The notes below the pieces were generated by a model. It did not search any database. It worked only from the letters and a program-made list of their open reading frames with translations, and was not told where the DNA came from. This document shows positions 31,802 through 43,591 of a DNA stretch of 64,000 bases, in pieces; position 1 is the stretch's first letter; every line of letters begins with the position of its first letter. The DNA lies in NCBI GenBank assembly GCA_029204225.1, contig CM055094.1:5324063-5388062 (forward strand), in the 5' to 3' direction. This stretch comes from Diphasiastrum complanatum. Its lineage: Eukaryota > Streptophyta > Lycopodiopsida > Lycopodiales > Lycopodiaceae. Both the position numbers and the translations under genes were made by a program.

Positions 31802-34680
31802 GCAACCCCCAAGACTGGTTCAAGATTGTTAATCTTATCAAGAAAGATCGCGAGGAGGAAGTCAGATTTCATGATCGACTCCGGAGCTTCACATAAATAT
31901 ATCTCAAGGAGCGTAGTGGAACAATTCAGCTTGTCGACCAGGAATGTTACATCTACTCTCAAGGTAGAAACAGCGAAAGGAGCACTAGATGCAAACAAAG
32001 CGACATTGAACATCCCGGTGCAGATTGGAAGATGGAAGGCTAAACTTAGCTTTTTGATTTTAGAGATGGATGCCTTCGATGTGATTTTGGGCCTTCCTTG
32101 GTTAAATGAACATTGTATCGCAGTTTTGGGTAGGAGCTCAAACTTGGTCCTCTTGGATTACAAGGGACAAATCTGCGTGACAAAAGCCCTACTCGGAGGA
32201 AATGCTAAGGATACCGATATTGAACAAAATCTGGTTGCAGCATTAGCGATGAAAAGAATGGCGAAAGGAAAAAGGTCAAAGTGCTTTCTTTGCATCTGTC
32301 GAGAAGTCCCAGAAGGGAAAAGCGTGCGACAAGAAAACTTGCCAAAAGAAGTGGCAGATCTGCTAGAAGAATTTAGCGATGTGTTTCCGGAGGAACTCCT
32401 AGCTAAGCTACCTCCTCGAAGACCAGTGGACCATAAAATTGAGTTGGTACCAGGAACGGAGCCAACTTCACGAGCACCCTACAGAATGTCACAAGAGGAG
32501 TTGGCGGAACTGAAACGACAACTTGGTAAATTGATAGACAAAGGTTTTATTAGACATAGCGCTTCACCTTTTGGAGCCCCGGTGTTGTTCGTGGAAAAGG
32601 CGGACAAAAGTCTTCGAATGTGTGTGGATTATTGCATGCTTAACAAGAGTACCATCAAGAACAAGTACCCCATGCCTAGAATTGATGACCTGTTCGACCA
32701 ACTCAAACATGCCAAATACTTTAGCCAAATAGATCTCAGATCTGGATATCATCAAACTCGAATAGCTAAAGTTGATGAGCACAAAACGGCGTTTCGAACG
32801 CGGTACGGGAGTCACGAGTTCCTAGTGATGCCATTCGGTCTAACAAACGCACCAGCCACTTTTTGCACATTGATGAACAATATTTTTCAAGACTATCTAG
32901 ATGAATTTGTCATTGTGTACATTGTTGACATATTAGTATTTAGCCGGAGCCTTAAAGATCACATTAAACATTTAAGGACAGTTCTCCAACGACTGAGGAG
33001 GAACTGCTTGTTCGCAAAAAGAGAGAAATGTGAGTTTGTGGTGGAGGAAGTTGATTTTCTGGACATGTTATAGGCCACGGACGGATTCGAATGGATCCTA
33101 AGAAGATCAAGGCTATCTTGGATTGGCTAGCACCTAAAACTGTTCATGGCATCAAATCCTTTGTGGGGCTATGTAATTTTTACAGGAGATTCATTGAGGC
33201 ATTTAGCAAAATTGTGGCACCGTTGTTGGAGCAGACAAAGACTCATTTCAAAATGACATGGACACCGGAATGTGAAGCAGCGTTCCAAGAACTAAAGCGA
33301 CGGATCACTCAAGAACCCATTCTTGCCCTACCGGACTTTAGCAAACCGTTCGAAATACATACAGATGCGTCAAACTTTGCTATTGGGGCCATGTTGATGC
33401 AAGAGGGAAGACCAGTTGCATATTTTTCAATGAAATTAAGTGATGTAGAACGACGATGGCTAACTCACGAAAAAGAAATGGTTGCAGTCGTACAAGCAGT
33501 GGAGCATTGAAGACATTATGTGGTAGGAAAGCCCTTTAAGACGTTCACTGACAACGTATCACTTAAGTACTTCTCATCCCAAGGTATGCTCACGCCAAAG
33601 CAGATGCGATGGCAAAACTTTCTCTCGAAATTCAATATAGACATTCTACATACAGCGGGAAAGAATAATGTGGTAGCAGATGCACTTAGTAGACAGGAGC
33701 ACTTGATGGCGACGGTTTCAACCCAGGTGACCGGTCTACTCCAAGAAATCAAAGAGAACTATGGTGTAGATGCGTTGGCTAAGAATCTAATGATCGAATT
33801 CCAGCTGGGAAAGCCTTGTAAACATTTCACTTGGAAAGACCAAATGGTTGTTTATAAACAACGCAGAGTATATGTTCCAGACAACATCAACTTGAGGAAG
33901 AAAATCTTGAGGGAGCATCATGACGTACTAGCCGCCGGACATCCAGGGGTGAATCGCATGTATGAACTTCTCAAGAGAGGCTTCTATTGGCCAGATATGT
34001 GGGCAGACGTTGAATCCTATGTGCAAACATGTCCTACATGTCAACAAGTGAAGGTGGAACCGCTAGCCCCAGCAGGACTACTCCAGCCATTACCAGTACC
34101 AGCATACCCTTGGGACTCAGTGAGCATGGATTTTATTGTTCAACTACCACGTTGCCAGAGTTTCGACTCAATTTATGTGGTGGTTGACTGTTTTCAAAAC
34201 AAGATCACCTTGTACCAACTAAAAGTTCAGTGACAGCTGAAGAAGTGGCGAGGTTATTTTTCAAATGTGTCTTCAAATACCATGTCCTACCTAGAACGAT
34301 TATTTCTGACCGAGACACCAAGATTCGTCGGAAAGTTTTGGACTTGCCTATTTCTCCTCGTGGGAACTGGACTGAATTTCAGCACTGCATATCACCCTCA
34401 AACAGATGGGCAAACGGAACGAGTCAATCGACAGATTGAACAATATTTACGAAATTATGTCGCTTGGGACCAATCCGATTGGGTCAACTACTTGGATATT
34501 CTCGAGTTTGCACATAACAACCAAGTGAACAGATCTACTGGACGGGCACCCATCGAGATAAGCAATGGTCGGCTACCGATTGTTCCAAGCTCTTTTCTTA
34601 CAGGTGTGCAAGAAACCCCAGTACCCACTGTGGAGGAATTCATCAATGAGTGGCACACAAAGCTGACAGAGGTGAAGTCA
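31802..34680 (+). pseudogene. F1 gypsy protease-RT-RNase H-integrase, copy 2, decayed
   Basis: Protease [20 protein letters not shown] near 31870. RT follows from about 32340 ([10 protein letters not shown]...[20 protein letters not shown]...[12 protein letters not shown]...[12 protein letters not shown]). The catalytic box is YIVD at about 32920 where YIDD is expected, so the active-site Asp is lost. A one-base deletion near 33060 shifts the frame (FLDML-stop in place of FLGHVIG). TGA at 33508 replaces a Trp of RNase H. Frame breaks near 34185 and 34320 hit integrase. The region after 33060 is close to copy 1 throughout. The copy is cut at 34680 within the integrase C-terminus, before the chromodomain. 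Confidence 0.88.
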
Positions 34681-35880
34681 TTCGGCTCCCTTTGGGATGC
34701 CTGCGCTAACCTATGTGGGCTGATTCTGTGATTGATTTGTATGGGTGCGGCCAGGCAAGGACCATCTCAAAGGGGGACCTTGTCTTTGTTACTTGTTAGT
34801 AAACCTGCTTGAGTGTCTTACTTGTATGTATTCGTGGTGAGTCTTAGTACTCGTGCTTTACCTGGTTTGCATGATTGTGATACAAGGAGCTGATGGCTCG
34901 AGAAGGAACCTTTCTTTTGAAGGTTGACACCATCAAACAAAGAGGATACAGAATTTGTGGGGCAGATTCGCAGTTCAAGTACTCGCATGTGAATGACAAC
35001 GAAACGACTCGATGTTTGCAAAGGATGGATGACTAGCCTGTTTGTTGGGTTAGTTTCATTTGCGATGACACCCACCAGACGCAAGCAGAAAGTCAAAAGT
35101 TGGAAAGGGCAATTTCAGGGGAGATCTTCTATGGAGCAGTTGGTCTTCATTTGGGACGGCCACCTTCGGAACTGAAACTCATTGAGCATAAGTGATATCC
35201 AGTATCAGTAGGGTTTTTCCTCAAAGGGGAAAAGACTAGGATATCCTTCAGAGATTGGCAACAAGTTGGATCAAGCCATAATCCTAGCAGATGGGAAGCA
35301 AAGTGTTGGAAAGGCTTTTTGTTCGAAGAACTCTACTCTAAGTCCAGTCAACTGATTTTATAAGTGGAGGGGGAATTATCACACACACCTCTCTCCTGGG
35401 GCAAATTTTGAATGAAAGTTGATCAAAATGGGGGCAAATTCAAGGTGACCTAGCCATACTCACACGAGGAGACTGGCGAACTTTGGACCTGATAAGTTGA
35501 CAAGTTTTTGTTGTGGAAAGGAAAGCTTGTTATAGGCTTTTTCTGGACCAGCAATGATGAGAAGACATAATGAGTACGCTGACTTGTGTTACGTGTAAAG
35601 CAGCTGATCAACAAAGGACCAGTGAAAGTTGAGTCTTGCACGAGAGACTTGGTACTTTGAGCGGATGCTAAGGGACAGTTCGTATTGAAAATCGGACTAG
35701 TGCAAACTTTGGGTGCATGTGTCTGATTCAAAGAGAGCTACTTGAAGCCAAGCTAGATGTACACTTCTTGTTTTGATTGTGAGGCAACTGACCAGTGATG
35801 GAATTGTGAAAGTTAAGTTTTGCGTGACGGACATGGTGCTTCAAACGAACGCGATGTGGTGAAACAAGCGACACAATAGC
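34681..35880 (+). mobile_element. F2 internal sequence, inverted relative to 25.7-27.1 kb
   Basis: 35170-35860 is the reverse complement, with about 10% differences, of 26430-27108. It includes the TATA region and a decayed copy of the short ORF. 34681-34710 matches the 24.5-kb LTR end in inverted orientation. 34711-35170 has no counterpart on the left; a minus ORF at 35096-34818 there is not recognised. Confidence 0.6.
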
Positions 35881-35885
35881 CTTTC

Positions 35886-36417
35886 CTAGAGTAATGGATT
35901 CATCCTCACATTCATGTACCAATAAAGCCTGTCTTCCAATCCAATCCCTTCGTTGAATGAAACTATCACATTCCTTTCTTTTGGATAAAATCGTTGTTCC
36001 TGTACATTTATCTTAAAAATTTGTCCTTTCAAAAACCTCCTCCTGTATCCAAGAATTCCTCTGCTTTTGCCAAGCAATTTTGTCATCAAGTTCTCGAGCA
36101 ACAATGGTGCTTGAGAAATCATCAATGCAATGTTTTTTCATTTCAGAAAGTGAGCACAACACACAGGTACCAATGGCCTCTTCTATTGTCTCAGCACCCA
36201 TTGTTGGAAAAGGGAGCTTTGCATCAAGTTGCATGTCTTTTTCCACACTCATGCATGCCATGCCATCCTCTATTCTTTGAAAGTGACATAGATCTCCAAC
36301 ACACGTGCTTTTAATCTTGCCCAAGGCTAACAACACTCCATGGGATTGCAGATCCACTAGGTCTCCAACCACAACCTGGTTGAAAAAGAAGATTAGCAAA
36401 TGCGCATGCATGAACAA
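35886..36417 (-). pseudogene. CACTA-associated DUF8039-like fragment
   Basis: The ORF 36417-36013 reads VVVGDLVDLQSHGVLLALGK, IKSTCVGDLCHF, then AKLPFPTMGAETIEEAIGTC. This resembles the domain found beside transposase and Ulp1 proteins of plant CACTA elements (VxLxS...VAxGxL...VGGxxLG...TIxDAxGxxIxW). An overlapping frame (36125-35886) continues for about 80 residues without recognised motifs. Assignment is from pattern memory and is tentative. Truncated, with no start of its own. Confidence 0.35.
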
Positions 36418-37190
36418 GTAAGTTTGACAAAACTAACACTCATTAAATCACAACATCAACAACACATTTATTATAAAACCTGGCCCACAACATGTAATTG
36501 TCAAGTATAAGCCAATCTGCTCACTAGTACTCACTAATGTCTCAAGAATGGTACTGTAGAACTAAAGAATGATGAACACACACATGTTTGACGAACACAC
36601 ACACACACACACCCCACATACTTATATGACATTAGGCATATTAGAAATCGGACAAATAGAGAATGTTGTGCAGGCGATTACCAAGAGCTTAAAATCTTCA
36701 ATTTGCATGATGTACCTACATTTTCCAACTATATGTGAGTTGCAAGCACGGAGTTGTTATTATTGAAATTTGACTCAAGTTGTTTTGTTTCAACAACAAA
36801 GGTTAGCATCCAACTTTGGAAATTGCAAGTTGCTTTGAAATTTGATTAACTTGTCCAATATTGTGTTGGATGTATGTTGTCTTTGTTAAAATATGTGTAG
36901 TAGACCTATCATTCGAGGACACAAATTTGCCATGGGTGAAGGATTAAGATTGCCTAACACAACAATAGAATGTTCATGCAGCGCAGGAGTTGTAGTAGTG
37001 AGACAACATTAGTCAAAAGGCTTAGATCCCAACTTGTGGAATGCTCGAGTTGAAGCATGGTTTTGACTTAAATTCCATCTGATCAAATTCATAGCCAAGC
37101 ACTACGTGAGTTGGAACAAATTTTTATGCCTTCTATATGCGAACAACTTTATCTCTACAACAGGTAAAGAAGATTTATGAAAAAAAAATG
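36418..37190. other. Spacer, with a short (AC)n tract
   Basis: No gene seen. ACACAC runs occur at about 36578-36612. Confidence 0.5.
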
Positions 37191-39039
37191 AGAATTGAAG
37201 GCCATTGTTAAAAACATCCAGCCAACTCGAGCACTACTTGAGTTGGAACATCTTTTTTGATATTCTTAAATAGCCATTGAGAAATGATCTAGGCACCTCG
37301 ACCAGTGCTCGAGTGGAACTATTTTTGATACTCTATTTGTCATGCAGACTTTGGACAATATCCCTATCTCTGACATGACATATACCTTTTCTATACCCTA
37401 TCTCAATCTACATGTAACCAAGACACATGTAAAGAAAATGAGGTTTGAAGAACACTGTTCAAATGATCCTGCCAACTCGAGTGAGTTTTAAAGGCCATGG
37501 TAAAAAATGAACCAGCCAACTAGACAAGTGCTCTAGTTGGAACAATTTTTTGTACCTTCTACATGCGAGCGATTTTTGATACGTAATTATCTTTTACAAC
37601 TAGCACTCTCAAGTTTGATGGCCAACTAGCTTGAGCACTGCCCGAGGCTGTGGAACAATTTCATCTACCTTTTCTATGAGAAGACACGTGAAATTAGAAT
37701 AAAAAATTATCCAGCAAACTCGAGCACTACTCAAGTTGGAACAATTTTCTTTGAAGGCCAACTATAAAAATGAACTAGCCAATTCGAGCATTGGAACAAC
37801 TTTTTTGCCTTCGACTCTATGTGATTCGATTCTATCATTAAAATTATAAGATAGTATTGTTGAGGAGTTTTATTGTAGGCGAACTATATGCATGAACTAG
37901 CCCACTCGAACTCCTCGAGTTGGGACAACTTTTTTTGGCTTGTCTATGTGGTTTGATTGTATCATTTGAATTTTAAGATAGTGTTGTTGAGGAGTGTTAC
38001 TTGAGCATATCACTAAAGCATAGCAATGGAATAGCCAACTCCAGCACTGCTCGAGTTGGAACAATTTTTTATGTCACTCTATGTGAATACTTTTACTGAA
38101 TTCATATCTTGGAGGCCTTGAACAAATGTTTTTGGGTATATACTAAGTCCTTGTTTATACGCAACATATCATTCATAGCTAGTGCATTGCAAGCCAAGTT
38201 CTAGTTAAGGCTCAACAATAGCTAGTATATTCTACTTCAATATGTTATGGACAATAGCTAGCATATCGATGTTACATTGCACTACACAGTATGGAAGCAC
38301 TCTGAAGGGAACTCTTTGGTTAGTAAACCACAGGTCGAGCCATGTATAGAGATAAAGTCTTCTCTCCAAAGTAGGTACGGCAATGTGCCAAAAAGGGCAC
38401 CAGGGGCGAGGCACAAATATCGTGCTTCAAGGCTCAGAAATCGGATGACAATAGGGTGGTCAACCGAGAAAGAAATAGTAGCAACAACATCCGTCGAGAA
38501 ACACTACTATTATGTTTCAACGACGCTAGATTTTGGGATCATGAAAACCCTTAGGCATAACCCAGTCAAATACTTCATGGTTAATGCTACCTTTAAACAC
38601 ACACTTTTTTAAGCATGTGCTAGGAGTGGTCACCTCATTGGTGCCACCTAGCGGTGCAGCCCTGGTTCCACGATAATAGGTGGTGTTGGTGTGACTGTTT
38701 TTTTGAGAGGGCCGGTCAAAACACAAAAAAGACTCATTGTTCGAGTTGTTAGTATACAAGAGATTCTTCGTGAGACCATATAGCTGTGAGACCATATAGC
38801 TATAACTCGAACATTGTTGGACTTATGAGTACAACAAAAGGTTGTTCTTGAGACCATATGAGCAATATAGCTGTAAGTAGAGTACTGTTCGAGCTGCTAG
38901 TATAGACGAGGTTGTGTACTTTCTATAGAAGAGGTTCAAGATGAGATATGTGCAAGAACACTTCTTATCTTCATATGCACAATTCAAATATACCCATGTG
39001 ATAATGTGACTTATCTGTCCATCCTAAACTCATGTGTAA

Positions 39040-40500
39040 TCGATTTTGGATAATTCCTGTCATTCAAGAACTCCTGACAAAGGATTCATATCTCATTTAT
39101 ACAACTAAACAAGCAATCCAATATCGTATACTACAAAAGGCTTCAGATCATAGCTCTAACTCAAGCACTGCTCGAGTTAGACAATTTGAAATATGGTTTA
39201 TACAACTCAAAAAGCAATAGCATATGATATGTCTGTACAATGGAATCATGGCATACATCTGCCTCGAACACTGCTCAAGTTAGACACCAATTTTGTCCAG
39301 ATTATACACTCTTGGCAATTATAGCAAGCCTGACAAAGGAATCATGGCATACCTAACTCGAGCACTGCTCGAATTCCACAATTCGAAATGTGGTCTACAC
39401 AACTAAAAATGCAATCCAACATCATATGTCTACAAAGGCTTCAGAGAATACCCCTAACTCGAGCACTGCTCGAGTTGGACACCAAATTTTGTCCATATTA
39501 TACCCTCCTGACAAAGGATTCATATCTCGTTTATACAACTAAAAAAGCAATCCAATATCATATACTACAAAAGGCTTCACATCATAGCTCTAACTTGAGC
39601 ACTGCTGAAGCTAGACAATTTGAAATATGGTTTATACAACTCAAAAGGCAATAGCATATGATATGTCTATACAATGGAATCATGGCATACATTTGCCTCA
39701 AACACTGCTCAAGTTAGACACCAATTTTGTCCAGATTATACACTCTTGGCAATTATAGCAAGCCTGACAAAGGAATCATGGCATACCTAGCTCAAGCACT
39801 GCTGGAATTCCACAATTTGAAATGTGGTCTACACAACTAAAAATGCAATCCAACATCAAATGTCTACAAAGGCTTCAGAGAATACCCCTAACTCGAGCAC
39901 TGCTCGAGTTGGATACCAGATTTTGTCCATATTATTCCCTCCTAAAAAAGGATTCATATCTCGTTTATACAACTAAAAAAGCAATCCAATATCGTATACT
40001 ACAAAAGGCTTCACATCATAGCTCTAACTCGAGCACTGCTGAAGTTAGACAATTTGAAATATGGTTTATACAACTCAAAAAGCAATAGCATATGATATGT
40101 CTGTACATTGATATCATGGCATACATATCCCTCGAACACTGCTCAAGTTAGACACCAATTTTGTCCAGATTATACACTCTTGGCAATTATAGCAAGCCTG
40201 ACAAAGGGATCATGGCATACCTAAATCGAGCACTGCTCAAGTTCCACAATTTGAAATGTGGTCTACACAACTAAAAATGCAATCCTACATCATATGTCTA
40301 CAAAGGCTTCAGAGAATACCCCTAACTCGAGCACTGCTCAAGTTGGACACCAAATTTTGTCCATATTATACCCTCCAATATCATATGTTGACAACTTCAA
40401 ATCTGGTTTATACAACTCAAAAAGCACTAGCATATGATATGTCTATACAATGGCATCATGGCATACATCTATCTTCTTTCAAGTTAGACACCATCTACTC
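39040..40500 (+). repeat. 434-bp tandem array, about 3.4 copies
   Basis: A repeated landmark (ATGTGGTCTACACAACTAAA) falls at about 39388, 39822 and 40256, exactly 434 bp apart. TGACAAAGGATTCATATCTC or a close variant occurs at about 39075, 39509 and 39943. Each unit holds three or four palindrome variants. The last unit has an internal deletion near 40375. The 88-codon ORFs it contains repeat with the array and are not genes. Confidence 0.92.
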
Positions 40501-40509
40501 ATGAAACAT

Positions 40510-42120
40510 TTAATTTATGACTACATTGTTCTCAAGGAATATAGTATAGCAATGCGCTAATATTCAAAGCGGTAGAGGTTTTCTAAGAGATCATTTAGAT
40601 ACATTGGAATTGAATGGCGATTTTAATAATGCTTGCAAGAGTATGGAGTTTCTGGAAATGTGCCTACCTTACTATTGCTTGCCATGATGCTTCCTTTGAT
40701 CTTGCAAAAATCCGGTTCATGTTCTTGGTATCAGGTACTCTCCTTGTTTCCGATTATTGCTTTCTTATGAGGTACGTTTGATGCTTGAAATTATTGTTCT
40801 AAAAGATGCATTGTCATGAAATCTGTTTTGTATCCAGCCAAAGTCCTTGCGCTTTTGATCTTCCTTCCACTCCTTGTTTTCTGCTTGCTGATGAATAAAG
40901 TTCTTCATAAACTGCACTTCGACTTGTTTCTTCGATTGTGCATCCTTCTTTTAATTGCACTTCCGCTTCTTTTCGCTACTATTTTGCCTCCTTTTGCTTC
41001 TTTCGTTACTATTGTACCTGTATGATCCTGTCGCTTTTGTTGTACCTACATGAACTATAGGAACTTGTCGCTTCATTTTTTCTGAATGAATTGTAAATGC
41101 TAATGCTGACTTAGAAGCGTAATCTTTGATTGTGTGCCTGTATTAATTTCTCGCTTTCGCTTTCGTTGTTCCTGTGTGATCTATTATTGCTAATCTTGTC
41201 TGAGCAGTGTAATCTTTAATCATATTCTCAAATCTCTGCTAGTGAAAAATTGGAGGGAAAATTATCCAACTAGATTTCTAATCTCTAGTATAATCTCTAC
41301 TCTCTAGATTGCTAAACTCTAGTCTAATCTAAGCTCTTCCAAGTGCCACGTTTCAAAAAATTCGCAAGTCATTGGTTTCTAGTCTCTAGTAGTCTAAAAT
41401 TGGGGGGAACCGAAACTCAAATTTAGTCAAGGTGAGAGTTTGGCATAGAAGTCTTATACCCAGTCGTTTCTTAATAAAAAGATAAATAAGACATAATTTT
41501 GCCATGTGTTTTTACAGCTTTTGCAATGCAATTTTGTTACGGAAACACAAAAATGCATTTGGAAATATATATGTGAGCATTGATATCTATGATTCTAGTT
41601 TCCTTTGATATTTATTTGAAAGGTCTCACATATGTTTGAGCTCTTCTATATTTCATGTGTTAAATATTAAGTCATGTGTGTGTTATGAGACAATATGTGA
41701 AGTCTCATGTATGACTAGTAACATATCTGATGACTAATGTGATCAAAATGTTTGTCTTGAACGTTTTTGGTGATACTTGACATATTGTAGCCATAGCCAA
41801 TTTTGTATTTTTGCTCTGATCTAATGTGGTATATAGACTCCTTGTATTTCTAATAGGATGTTGTTCCATTACCAAACTACTAGGCTTTAAATGAACAACT
41901 CTTTGTGTGATCAAATTTACTCAAGTCTTGTATTTTTGGACTTTAAACAAAGATTGTTGTGTTATTAAATAATTTTTTATGTTTCCTAAAAAAACAAAAA
42001 TATCTTTCAAACCTTAATCACTGAAACTACCTATTGTAGTCCCAAAAATACTAGGTTTGAAATACACAAACTCAGAAATACTAATGGTCATGACTCATGA
42101 GAAATTCAAATGAATGATTT
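40510..42120. other. Spacer without recognised gene
   Basis: A+T-rich with several short T-rich blocks. No ORF with family resemblance, and the palindrome is absent or rare here. Confidence 0.45.
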
Positions 42121-42389
42121 CTTTATCATGTCAATGAGTTGTCGTTAGAACATAGAGTGCTGGAGGAGTGCTAGAGTTGGGAGACAAATTGCATACTTTT
42201 TATTTGGACACTTTTACTATAGTCCAGCCTACTCGAGCAGTGCTCGAGTTCTAGCCATTTCTTCTGCCCTCTCTATATGAATGCTTGTACTACAGTCTAG
42301 TTATTTTAGACCTTGAGCACTAACTCAAGCTGCAAGAGTTTTATAATGATACAAATTCATGGGTTCTTGCCTTGATTTGTAATTCCAAC

Positions 42390-42582
42390 TTTGACATGTA
42401 ACTCGAGCAATGCTCGAGTTAGAAACTGTTTATTGGTAAGTAAAGATGCTGAACTTTATTGGTAAGTAAAGAGCGGAAGAGAGGGTCAATCTTGTCTTCC
42501 TTTCCAGGAGTGTTTGACTTTGACATGGTGGGCAACCAACTTCTACTTCTAACTGCTTGAAATAAGACACCAATTTCGAAAG

Positions 42583-42622
<40 letters not shown>

Positions 42623-43560
42623 CTGAATTCAATAATATGGTAAAATCACCTTTTTGCACTTTTATCAAAGTATATGCAATCACCTTCTACCTCTAACTCA
42701 AGCACTGCTCGAGTTGGCCAACAAATTTTGCTGTCGATGTTCTATGTAGCACAAATTTTCCCATCTAACAATTGTGTTCCAACTGTGACATGTAACTTGA
42801 GCAATGCTCAAGTTAAAATGTTGAAGTTTATTGGTTTTGTATTTTGAGAAGCCTTAACAGAAGTTCTATCAGTCTTATTTTTACAGTGATGTTCTATCAT
42901 TGCTCGAGTTCGCCACCAAATTATGTTGATATTTAATGTGTCACAAGATTTGTCCATTCACCAATTCTGATTCGACTTTGACATAGTCGGCAACTAGCTT
43001 CTTCTTCTAACTCGAGCACTGCTCGAGTTAGGCAATTTTTTTGAATTTTTTTTTCTTGGAACTCACCAATATGGTAAATTTACAAATTTGCACTTTTATC
43101 AATCTGGATTCAATCAACTTTCCCCTCTAACTCGAGCACGACTCGAGATAGCCAACCGATTATGTTGTTGATATTCAATGTAACACAAAATTTGTCCACC
43201 CTTCAAATGTGTTCCAAATTTGACATGTAACTTGAGCAATTCTCGAGTTAGAAACTGTTTATTGGTAAGTAAAAATGCTGAACTTTATTGGTTTCGTATT
43301 TTGAGAGCAGAAGAGGGGGTCAATCTTGTCTTCCTTTCTAGGAGTGTCCGACTTCGACATGGTGGGCAATCAGCTTCTACCTCTAACTCGAGCATTGTTC
43401 GAGTTAGGCAACAGATTATGTTGTTGATGTTCAATGTAACAAAAAATTTCTCCATCCAACAATTGTGTTCCAACATTGATATGAGAGTTGAGCAATGCTC
43501 TAGTTATAAATTGTTTATTATTAAGTAAAAATTTGAAGTTTATTTGTTTCGTGTTTTCAA
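42390..43560 (+). repeat. Diverged tandem repeat with ~833-bp spacing
   Basis: GGTCAATCTTGTCTTCCTTT at about 42485 and 43318, and AGAAACTGTTTATTGGTAAG at about 42421 and 43249, define two units. Within each, palindrome variants alternate. Confidence 0.75.
42582..42622. repeat. Poly-T tract of about 41 bases
   Basis: Uninterrupted T run. It could be the reverse complement of a retrotransposed poly-A tail, but no flanking gene copy is seen. Confidence 0.9.
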
Positions 43561-43591
43561 AAGCTTTAACAAGAGTTCTAACACTACTATT

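Larger units (their letters stand above)
37190..43500. repeat. Repeat domain rich in a short imperfect palindrome
   Basis: The core CTCGAGCACTGCTCGAG, usually flanked by AA and TT to give a 21-23-base dyad with one unpaired central base, or close variants, occurs at least 20 times at 80-300-base intervals. Good examples: 39456, 39890, 42400, 43009. Variants: 37219, 37719, 38042, 39160, 40324, 42229, 42688, 43122, 43382. Left part (37.2-38.2 kb): diverged units with GCCAACTCGAG...GAGTTGGAACAATTTTT. Middle: the 434-bp array. Right: an 830-bp repeat. Each dyad contains two XhoI-type hexamers. No convincing gene lies inside. Confidence 0.8.

Noticed and set aside
38277-38612. 111-codon plus ORF with TEKEIVATTSVEK, considered as a copia RNase H relic
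   Set aside because: Only a loose resemblance to the LSSTEAEY block; no neighbouring copia motifs.
39388-40088. Two 88-codon ORFs considered as a duplicated gene
   Set aside because: They repeat with the 434-bp array and include the palindrome; no sign of codon-level constraint.
37190-40500. CRISPR-like array (spaced short palindromes)
   Set aside because: Spacing is irregular, units are diverged, and the DNA is plant nuclear; tandem satellite explains it.
42582-42622. Poly-T as the tail of a retrocopied gene or SINE
   Set aside because: No gene body, promoter boxes or target duplication seen beside it.
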